5,924 nt of DNA, from contig JAGVEK010000132.1 in NCBI GenBank assembly GCA_020058315.1, forward strand, positions 1 through 5,924, given 5' to 3'. Of this stretch, positions 1-5,504 are shown in pieces. Both the position numbers and the translations under genes were made by a program. This DNA is from Candidatus Zixiibacteriota bacterium (lineage in GTDB: Bacteria; Zixibacteria; MSB-5A5; WJJR01). The notes beneath the pieces were generated by a model, which saw only the letters and a program-made list of their open reading frames with translations, did not search any database and had not been told where the DNA came from. Numbering within the stretch: position 1 is the first letter of the stretch; each line of letters starts with the position of its first letter.

Positions 1-1160
1 ATAGTCATTACAAATGCATTGTTCGAGCTGACCGTGTCCTGTAGTTCCACGGTCAAACCGAGCATTTTTTTCCGCAACTCAACGAAGTCGCGCGAACGGA
101 ATGAGCGGGCGTCTGCGCCGAGTGCGAAATGAATTTCGGTAATCGCGTGGACATAGCGCTTCCAAAACTCCAAGCGGCGGCGGTCGCCAACACCTTCCTC
201 TGCGAGCAAGGTAAAGAATGCTTCGATGAATTCCAGCTTTAGCCACTCGGTTACCATGGCCCGAGTGGACGGCTGCACCCCGCCCCATCGCATGAGGTTT
301 GACGTCAACCAGGGGTTGCCCCACCAAGCGACGGCACAATCGCGCAAGTTCTGGTGTATCGGCCGCGGCGTAGTGCGCGTATAGCGATCGAGCAGTAGGA
401 CTAGTCCTCGGTCACGGAGGACAAGATTGGAATCGAGCATTGCAAGCAGCCGAGGCAAGTGCTCCTTGAATCTGTCGTCAGCTTCCTCAACGGCTGCCAT
501 AACTTGTGCCAGGACCAGTTCGCGCACGAACCACGATGAGTCGTCAATGCCGAGATTGACCCGGAGGCGATCAACCACATCGGTCTCGCCCCGCAACATA
601 CTAGGTGCGTAGTGATTGCATGGTGCATCTTCAAATACTTCGTGGTGCTCTACTGCGCAAGTCACCCAGTCCGGGTTGATTCCACTGTCGGTGATGTGCT
701 TTAGGCGGTCACCAAGATACTGCCGCAACGTTGTCCAGTTCTGCCTGCCGGAGGCAGGAGTTCGCGGATGCTGTACGTCATAACCAAAGTAGTTCGCCAC
801 CAGGCCTCGATAGCACCGGCGATACCGCCTCGGTTCCTTCACCCACTGATCCAGGCCATCCAGAAGCTTCGAGAACCGAAGGCTATCCTCCAAGATGCAC
901 GGGCCGTCAGGCTCGCTTGCTAAGCACATCCCAAACGACACAAGCCGACCTTCCCTGAGGGTATCTAGCCGCATCGACTGCCAGAATCGTTGAACCGCCC
1001 CTCGCTGTAGATCCAACGGCTCCTGCTGGTTGCCGGCTGATTTAGCTCGGGCTTCTAGTGTGTCAAGGAGTCGGTCTATCTCGTCGCACGGCGTGAGCGC
1101 TCTAGTCCCCAGCGCTCCATGTTCGGAGACTATGGATCTGAGAAACGAGAGCGACTCCAT
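1..1160 (-). CDS. zorC: ZorC, EH-signature domain protein of type I Zorya (3' part cut by window edge)
   Basis: The frame runs without a stop from ATG at 1160 to the window edge, giving 386 codons with the C-terminus missing. The start is fixed by a TGATG overlap with the zorB stop, a translational-coupling arrangement. The N-terminal ~270 residues are mixed alpha-helical sequence with no recognised motif. From about residue 281 the protein shows the pattern I know from EH_Signature/ZorC proteins: GNPWL (281-285), a MVTEWL segment (302-307), FFTLL (325-329), a DRRRLEFW block (336-343, with E341 a candidate for the conserved Glu), a FALGAD segment (355-360 region) and NNAFVM (380-385). The conserved His cannot be assigned and may lie beyond the edge. 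Family knowledge: ZorC is a cytoplasmic DNA-binding effector partner acting downstream of the ZorAB motor together with ZorD. The family call is strong; the motif matching is from memory, not from a search. There is no frameshift inside the visible part. Confidence 0.85.
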   Translation of the reverse strand, partial: MESLSFLRSIVSEHGALGTRALTPCDEIDRLLDTLEARAKSAGNQQEPLDLQRGAVQRFWQSMRLDTLREGRLVSFGMCLASEPDGPCILEDSLRFSKLLDGLDQWVKEPRRYRRCYRGLVANYFGYDVQHPRTPASGRQNWTTLRQYLGDRLKHITDSGINPDWVTCAVEHHEVFEDAPCNHYAPSMLRGETDVVDRLRVNLGIDDSSWFVRELVLAQVMAAVEEADDRFKEHLPRLLAMLDSNLVLRDRGLVLLLDRYTRTTPRPIHQNLRDCAVAWWGNPWLTSNLMRWGGVQPSTRAMVTEWLKLEFIEAFFTLLAEEGVGDRRRLEFWKRYVHAITEIHFALGADARSFRSRDFVELRKKMLGLTVELQDTVSSNNAFVMT

Positions 1161-1882
1161 CAATCGCTCAGAGCGCAAACGCCGAGGTTGCCGCGAGAGG
1201 TCCCGGTCGGCGTAGGCCGCTGCTCGCCAATACCAAGGAACTCCAAACGCATCTCAACGCGGCGGCTCTCCTCATCAGTGTCCTTGGCCGCATTAAACGA
1301 ATACCCTCCAACCAAGAAAAGCGCCCGAATTTGTTCCCGTTCTTCCTCTGTCAACGCGCGTTCGGTCGGCAATGGCTTCCCGAACATCGCACACAACACG
1401 CGTTGGCTACGCTGTAAGCTTAGGTTCAGGTTGCTCAAGTAGCTCCCCGTCTTGTCGGCAAAGCCCTCCACGACAACCCGCTTTAGGACACGTCTCCCGA
1501 GCTCATCGTTCGCCCTGGTGAGTATTTCCGGTACGAACTCCCGAAGCAGCCTCTGTTGCTCTTGAGTCAGGGACGAGCTGTTGAAGCCAAACTGGGCGCG
1601 CCTACCAAAATCAATAACTCGCCGGTTACTGTTTACGGTGATTCCTGGGAACCGTTTCGTGGCTTCCACGAACCTCGCAAGTATGAGGTCGATATCCTGA
1701 TTGAGCTGCTGTTCTTGAAGTTCCCGTTCACTGAGAGTCTTTGTAACAGATAGCAGCGCCACGCTCATCACGACCAAGAAGAGCACCATGAGGGCGGACA
1801 TAAGGTCCGCGAAGGAAATCCAGAAAGGCTTCTCTGCCTCATCCTTCGTGCGCCGGCGAATCGCGATCTTTGCCCCCAGCAT
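1160..1882 (-). CDS. zorB: ZorB, OmpA/MotB-like stator and peptidoglycan-binding subunit of Zorya
   Basis: This 240-residue protein has the MotB/OmpA layout. A short basic cytoplasmic N-terminus (IRRRTK, 8-13) leads into one membrane helix at about residues 20-46. Within it FADLMSALM carries Asp26, the ion-carrying acidic residue expected in ZorB and MotB. A linker of about 40 residues follows, then an OmpA-like peptidoglycan-binding domain (about 85-215) with EGFADKTG (139-146), the NLSLQRSQRV helix (153-162) and the closing ESRRVEMRLEF motif (205-215). The last 25 residues are a short extension with no recognised fold. In the Zorya complex ZorB dimerises inside a ZorA pentamer and anchors it to the cell wall. 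The ATG start lies 3 bases after the zorA stop, and no strong Shine-Dalgarno is visible, so translation is probably coupled to zorA. The stop overlaps the zorC start by one base. Confidence 0.93.
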   Translation of the reverse strand: MLGAKIAIRRRTKDEAEKPFWISFADLMSALMVLFLVVMSVALLSVTKTLSERELQEQQLNQDIDLILARFVEATKRFPGITVNSNRRVIDFGRRAQFGFNSSSLTQEQQRLLREFVPEILTRANDELGRRVLKRVVVEGFADKTGSYLSNLNLSLQRSQRVLCAMFGKPLPTERALTEEEREQIRALFLVGGYSFNAAKDTDEESRRVEMRLEFLGIGEQRPTPTGTSRGNLGVCALSD

Positions 1883-1885
1883 GCG

Positions 1886-3889
1886 TTATTTTGGCCCGAG
1901 AGTAATTTCTAACTCTTGGATGCTGGCGGAGAGAAGGCCCACGGCAGCGGTGAGTTTCTTGTGGAACTCGGTATTCGCACGGTCCAATGTTTTTGTGGTG
2001 GCATCCGCAAATGACTGATGCGCTTCACCGAGCACCCTGCTGACTCCATCTAGGTATTGATCGGCCTGGACCTGAGCCGCCGCGAGCTTCTCAGCGGCAG
2101 ACTGAATGCGGGTCAGAATGTCCTCCGTAAGACCTGCTTCACTCTTCGCTGACTCCACAATCGTACGTAACTCGGTCACAAGGGTCGAGACCGCGTCGCG
2201 CTGAGCGCGGTAGTCGCGGATCCCCTCTTGCAACGCCAACGAGCTTGCCGTCATCGCCCCCGTCAGCTCAGTGAGTTTTCCAGCGACGGTCGCTGCCTGA
2301 CCCATCGCGCCAGAAACACGGTCACCCGCCTGCGCAAAGTTGCTGGACGCGGTGTTTAGTGTGTCTGCTCCGTAGGTCATTTTGTCGAGCGCAGAGGTGG
2401 TGACCTGCGCTATCCTCTCGACTGAATCCTGCATTCGTCCCGAGGCTAGAGCCATCTCTTTCACAGCACTATCAACTGATCCCGTGATGTTCGTTACGGC
2501 GGAGGTGGTGCGGTCGGTCATATCCTCTTCGCGGCGGCGATTGCCTTCAAGAGCTTCCTCATTGACCGTCTTGAGTGACTCGACTATCCCTCCCACCTGC
2601 TGTCCAAGGACTGCCAGCGCTTCCTGCATCTTCCTATTTGTCTCGGTTTGCGACGTAGAAACAAGTTGTCGTAGTTGTTCTACAAATGACGCCGTCTGGC
2701 TGTTGATGCTCTCCTGGCGCTGCTCCATCTTCTCAATGGCATCTGCCATCCGCTTGGCCATCATGGCGCCGGACTTCTCGTTTGCCGATTCGATATTTGC
2801 AACCAACACGTTGAGGGTCTGCACAACGTCCCGCATGCCCTGTGCCGTCTCCCGGTTCACTTCATTGATGCCGGAGATCTGCCCGCCGAACAGATCATTT
2901 AGCCGCTGACTGAAGCTGCTAAGAACATCCTGCAGCATCCGAGACGCGGTTGCAGACTGATCGCCACTGGCTGTCTTTACCGTGCCGGCGATGTCCCTCA
3001 TCGGCCCGCTCAGACCTTCCGTGATGGTACCCGAGATGGCAGCAGCGAGCGCTTGGTTGTCTTCCTTCGAGGCTTTGATCTGCGTATGGGTCACTTCTCG
3101 GAGCACTTCACGGAGATCATTGACGAGCGCATCCTTCAGTATTTTAGATTGGCTAGCAGAGTCCTCGGACGCATTGACTAGCCTGGAGAGGTATTCCTCT
3201 TCGGCGCCCGCGTCGAATCGGGCGTCGATGTCATGAGCTATCTCCTCTGTGCGGCGATACAGCGATGATATTAGTAGCTTCTCGATGACCGTAACGGCCA
3301 TTGCCGCAGTAATGGCGGCCGCTGATACCAAGAATGCGGTCGAAACCTCATGCAGCAGGTTCGTTACGGCTGCGGTTGTAGCGGTGATGGAATTGGGTGC
3401 TTGGGACGCCCCGGGGCCCGAGTTCAACTCTGTTTGAAACTGTCGCAGGCCCGTGATGAGACCCGAGAAGGTGCCGATGATGCCAACACCGGTGAAGATG
3501 CCCGGGAGGTGCCGAAAGAACTCCGTACGTAGCCGACTATCAACCACATACTGACTGTTGAAGTAGGTTTCCGCCGGGATCGTGCTGCGGACGGCAACAA
3601 TGATCGACTGTCCTTCGCGGTCGTCCGTTTGTTCATGGAGAGTCTGCTCGTACTGCGTCCATAGGTGTAATAGACGTTCATCACCAGCAAAAATCCGAGT
3701 GAGCTTGGAAACAGGGCTCTTGGCGGTGAGCGTCCGCAACCCGCGTTGAATCGCCCGTAATTGGAACCAGTAAATCGCTGCAGGTACAAGAAACCAGGCG
3801 ATAAATCCAACTACCAGAAGTGCCAGGACCGACCCCGTCACAAGCAGGGGCACCGGAAGTTTCAGGATGCTTGCGGGCGAGATAATCAC
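1886..3889 (-). CDS. zorA: ZorA, MotA/TolQ/ExbB-like motor protein with long cytoplasmic tail
   Basis: This 667-residue membrane protein has three predicted helices at about residues 14-42, 126-150 and 178-208. The last two match the MotA/TolQ/ExbB proton-channel fold: GIIGTFSGLITGL (136-148) and LLHEVSTAFLVSAAAITAAM (178-197). Polar residues such as T140, S142, S183 and T184 are placed where the ion path would be, by analogy only. From about 215 to the end it is one long, mostly helical, Ala/Ser/Thr/Gln-rich tail resembling a coiled coil, ending in a DYRAQRDAV block (559-567) and a further 100 helical residues. Such a tail is typical of ZorA in type I Zorya, where it is thought to pass the signal from the ZorAB motor to ZorC and ZorD. 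The start is GTG at 3889: a TAG lies two codons upstream in the same frame, so no earlier start exists. That GTG overlaps the TGA of the small upstream frame (GTGA), and no good Shine-Dalgarno precedes it, so coupled translation is likely. zorB follows after 3 bases. Confidence 0.93.
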   Translation of the reverse strand: MIISPASILKLPVPLLVTGSVLALLVVGFIAWFLVPAAIYWFQLRAIQRGLRTLTAKSPVSKLTRIFAGDERLLHLWTQYEQTLHEQTDDREGQSIIVAVRSTIPAETYFNSQYVVDSRLRTEFFRHLPGIFTGVGIIGTFSGLITGLRQFQTELNSGPGASQAPNSITATTAAVTNLLHEVSTAFLVSAAAITAAMAVTVIEKLLISSLYRRTEEIAHDIDARFDAGAEEEYLSRLVNASEDSASQSKILKDALVNDLREVLREVTHTQIKASKEDNQALAAAISGTITEGLSGPMRDIAGTVKTASGDQSATASRMLQDVLSSFSQRLNDLFGGQISGINEVNRETAQGMRDVVQTLNVLVANIESANEKSGAMMAKRMADAIEKMEQRQESINSQTASFVEQLRQLVSTSQTETNRKMQEALAVLGQQVGGIVESLKTVNEEALEGNRRREEDMTDRTTSAVTNITGSVDSAVKEMALASGRMQDSVERIAQVTTSALDKMTYGADTLNTASSNFAQAGDRVSGAMGQAATVAGKLTELTGAMTASSLALQEGIRDYRAQRDAVSTLVTELRTIVESAKSEAGLTEDILTRIQSAAEKLAAAQVQADQYLDGVSRVLGEAHQSFADATTKTLDRANTEFHKKLTAAVGLLSASIQELEITLGPK

Positions 3890-4079
3890 CTGCTACCCAA
3901 AGCGTTCACGATGATATCGGTCATCCGGCCCTTCGCAAAACTGACTTCCATGCGAATCTGGGTCATCTCGTCCCAGCTCGCCTCCGCGAGGGCCTGGGTG
4001 ACCATTCGTGCAGTACCGCAAGTTTGCTGAACTCCTTCTGGCCCATGCTTACGCTCAGCTCAGCCGATCGGCTCTCCAT
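3886..4079 (-). pseudogene. small unnamed gene upstream of zorA, split by a one-base frameshift
   Basis: I do not recognise this gene. Two adjoining frames look coding. The first starts at ATG 4079 (MESRSAELSVSMG...EFSKLA, 21 codons). The second runs from about 4017 through an internal ATG at 4005 (MVTQALAEASWDEM...) to a TGA at 3888-3886. Both parts show mostly G or C in third positions, while the first frame loses that bias after about 4017. One extra G at the GCGG near 4015-4018 would join them into a 64-residue, soluble, helical, Met-rich protein. The TGA overlaps the zorA GTG as GTGA, an arrangement normally seen between consecutive genes of one operon. An AGG sits a few bases before ATG 4079 as a weak ribosome site. 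It may be a decayed gene, a sequencing error, a recoded gene, or a 39-residue gene starting at 4005. The frame evidence is moderate; the function is unknown. Confidence 0.45.
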
Positions 4080-4148
4080 AATCCTAGATCCGGTCAATTC
4101 TCCCAGTGACTGATCCCGCCTAATTCGGAAGCACCCGAGCGCCTAGGG

Positions 4149-4179
4149 ATTCTAGCCGATTGCCTCCGCTTGCCTGCAA
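4149..4179 (-). promoter_or_regulatory. weak candidate promoter for the zor operon
   Basis: On the minus strand TTGCAG (4179-4174) is followed 19 bases later by TAGAAT (4154-4149). The -10 matches the sigma-70 consensus in five of six positions, but the spacer is two bases longer than ideal and the -35 is imperfect. It lies about 70 bases before ATG 4079 and about 260 bases before zorA, in the gene-free stretch where the operon promoter must be. This is a weak call by eye. Confidence 0.2.
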
Positions 4180-4406
4180 AAACCGGTAGCGGCCGGGAGT
4201 CCCGGGACGAATCGCGGTTTCACTCCGCCCGACTGATCGACGGGAGTATTAGGCCTACCTAATTGCCCCTCTAGTTCTCAAACAGGGCCTCGAGACACTC
4301 AAGGCCAGCCTCGCCCTCCAGAGAGCTCTGGCACGGCCGCGGACAGCCGCATACAGCGCCCTCCGGGCAATGACCGATTCCCTTTCTCCGCGAGAGATGT
4401 CGACGC

Positions 4407-4408
4407 TA
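4407..4408. repeat. TA target-site duplication, left copy
   Basis: A TA dinucleotide directly abuts the left inverted repeat. It matches the TA at the right end and fits the TA-specific insertion of IS630-family elements. Confidence 0.8.
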
Positions 4409-4433
4409 TTGATCTTTGCGTAAGTAATGGAAA
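4409..4433 (+). repeat. left terminal inverted repeat of the IS630-family element
   Basis: This repeat begins TTGATCTTTGCGTAAG and pairs with the reverse complement of 5478-5502 over 25 bases. The single mismatch is at the fifth base (T here, C in the right end). It precedes the transposase start by a few bases, so it presumably also carries the transposase promoter region. Confidence 0.93.
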
Positions 4434-4436
4434 GAT

Positions 4437-4955
4437 GTGACACTATGGGGCATGAGACCCCATGGATCGGCGGTATCGTTGGAGAAGCGGCGCCGTCGCG
4501 CCATCGAGTTGTTGAAACAGGGAATGGGATTGAGCGCGATCGCCCGAAGCGTTCGCTCATCGGTCTCGTCGGTCCACCGATGGGTGCAGGACTGGAGGAC
4601 ACACGGCGACGCGGCGTTGGCGTCGAAGCCCGTCCCAGGGCGGCCCAAAAAGCTGAGCGCGCGGCAGCAGGGGCGACTCCTGCGGCTCCTTCTTCAAGGC
4701 GCCATAGCCTGCGGCTACCCCAACGAGCTGTGGACTCTGAAGCGGATCGCGTCGCTGATCCGCAAGGAGTTCGGCGTGCAGTATCATCCGAGCCACCTCT
4801 GGCGCGTGCTGCAGTCCTGCGGCTGGAGCTGCCAGGTACCGGAACGCCGCGCAATCCAACGCGACGAGGAGGCCATCGCCCATTGGAAGCGGCACAAGTG
4901 GCCCGCGATAAAACAAAGCCCAAAGACGTGGCGCCCACATCGCGTTCCTCGATGA
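4437..4955 (+). CDS. IS630-family transposase, N-terminal part (DNA-binding, frame 1 of 2)
   Basis: This is the upstream half of the transposase, 172 residues from GTG 4437. The ATG at 4452 (MRPHGSAVSLEKRRRRAI) is the likelier true start, since family members commonly begin this way. It contains a helix-turn-helix (about residues 17-55: AIELLKQGMGLSAIARSVRSS region, then VHRWVQDW), a GRPKKL linker and a second winged-helix segment (about 85-145, including NELWTLKRIASLI and HLWRVLQSCGW). These bind the element ends. The frame ends at a TGA at 4953-4955, right where the catalytic domain should begin. The sequence that continues the protein lies in the +1 frame from 4912 on, so this half alone lacks all DDE residues. 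It could still bind the inverted repeats as a truncated protein; that is inference. Confidence 0.85.
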   Translation: MTLWGMRPHGSAVSLEKRRRRAIELLKQGMGLSAIARSVRSSVSSVHRWVQDWRTHGDAALASKPVPGRPKKLSARQQGRLLRLLLQGAIACGYPNELWTLKRIASLIRKEFGVQYHPSHLWRVLQSCGWSCQVPERRAIQRDEEAIAHWKRHKWPAIKQSPKTWRPHRVPR

Positions 4956-5475
4956 GAGCGGCTTCATGCTCATTCCGACACGCCGTCGAACGTGGGGTCC
5001 GCAGGGTTGCACGCCGATCGTCCGCTACAACTATCGGCATGATCGCATCTCCGCGATCGCGGCGATTACCGTGGCGTCCAAGCGCGCCCGAATGGGCCTC
5101 TACGTGCAGTGTCGACAGGATAATTTCAAGGCCCCGCAGGTGGCGAAGTTTCTCCGACTGCTGCTCACCCATCTGCGCGGGCATGTCATCCTCATGTGGG
5201 ATGGGGGCACGATTCATAAGGGACCGCACATCAGGGCCGTTCAGGATGCCTATCCCAGGCTTCACCTCGAACGCTTCCCCACCTACGCCCCGGAACTCAA
5301 TCCGGCGGAACAGGTCTGGAACGACTTCAAGCGGCACACGGGCAACAGTATCCTGCGCGGCAAACAGGACATTCGACTCAACCTGCACGGCAGTGCCCGC
5401 CGAGTCCGGCGCTCGCCTGACAAACTCCGCTCATTCGTGCGTGCCTCGGATCTTCCGTCCGCGCCATGGCAGTAG
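4912..5475 (+). CDS. IS630-family transposase, C-terminal catalytic part (DDE, frame 2 of 2)
   Basis: This is the downstream half of the transposase, in the +1 frame relative to the N-terminal half. That frame opens after a TAA at 4909-4911. It reads through GAHIAFLDESGF (first catalytic Asp in the codon at 4951-4953), then RRTWGPQG, then HVILMWDGGTIHKG (second catalytic Asp), then YAPELNPAEQVWNDFKRH (catalytic Glu in NPAE). By my count 35 residues separate the second Asp from the Glu, close to the spacing of the family. The whole DDE_3 superfamily catalytic set is therefore intact. There is no proper start codon of its own near the junction; the first ATG, at 4966, lies after the first Asp. 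An active protein would need a +1 (or -2) shift in 4912-4954, or repair of one inserted base. It ends at TAG 5473-5475, just before the right inverted repeat. Confidence 0.85.
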   Translation, partial: NKAQRRGAHIAFLDESGFMLIPTRRRTWGPQGCTPIVRYNYRHDRISAIAAITVASKRARMGLYVQCRQDNFKAPQVAKFLRLLLTHLRGHVILMWDGGTIHKGPHIRAVQDAYPRLHLERFPTYAPELNPAEQVWNDFKRHTGNSILRGKQDIRLNLHGSARRVRRSPDKLRSFVRASDLPSAPWQ

Positions 5476-5477
5476 TG

Positions 5478-5502
5478 TTTCCATTACTTACGCAAAGGTC
5501 AA
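5478..5502 (-). repeat. right terminal inverted repeat of the IS630-family element
   Basis: Read on the minus strand from 5502 it begins TTGACCTTTGCGTAAG and matches 4409-4433 except for one base. It starts two bases after the transposase stop. Confidence 0.93.
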
Positions 5503-5504
5503 TA
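5503..5504. repeat. TA target-site duplication, right copy
   Basis: A TA dinucleotide abuts the right inverted repeat and pairs with the TA at 4407-4408. Removing the element and one TA restores the empty site CGACGCTAAGCGTATC. Confidence 0.8.

Larger units (their letters stand above)
4080..4408. other. intergenic stretch between the zor operon and the insertion sequence
   Basis: No gene can be supported here. The stretch should contain the zor promoter (one weak candidate at 4149-4179). Around 4192-4204 there is a compact inverted repeat, CCGGGAGTCCCGG, and ACTCC/GGAGT half-sites occur near 4221-4248; neither is followed by a T-run on either strand, so I do not call a terminator. From about 4253 the sequence is open in more than one frame up to the IS, which at this base composition is not evidence of a gene. 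Confidence 0.5.
4409..5502 (+). mobile_element. complete IS630-family insertion sequence (1094 bp) with split transposase
   Basis: The element is bounded by 25-bp terminal inverted repeats (4409-4433 and 5478-5502) that differ at one position and share the 20-base core CTTTGCGTAAGTAATGGAAA. Both ends are flanked by TA (4407-4408 and 5503-5504), the target duplication made by IS630/Tc1-mariner elements. Inside is one transposase gene spread over two frames, covering nearly the whole element as usual for the family. It is oriented away from the zor operon. The exact ends and TA duplication show that it moved as a complete unit. The nearly matched repeats argue for a fairly recent insertion, although the coding frame is now broken or needs recoding. 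I do not recognise the individual IS name. Confidence 0.92.

Noticed and set aside
79..634. Two small minus-strand open frames at 79-339 and 401-634
   Set aside because: They overlap the continuous zorC frame in other phases; the zorC frame carries the family-like residues.
1119..1442. Plus-strand open frame of 107 codons over the zorB-zorC junction
   Set aside because: Antisense to zorB and the zorC start; Arg/Ser-rich with no recognisable domain.
2382..2909. Plus-strand open frame of 175 codons inside zorA
   Set aside because: Antisense of the ZorA coiled-coil tail; Ser/Cys-rich translation with no family features.
4192..4204. Inverted repeat CCGGGAGTCCCGG as a possible terminator
   Set aside because: The loop is too short for a full stem and no T-run follows on either strand.
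4255..5388. Long minus-strand open frame (377 codons) opposite the transposase
   Set aside because: Antisense shadow of a G+C-rich transposase gene; no motif, and it would run through the left IS end and the TA duplication.
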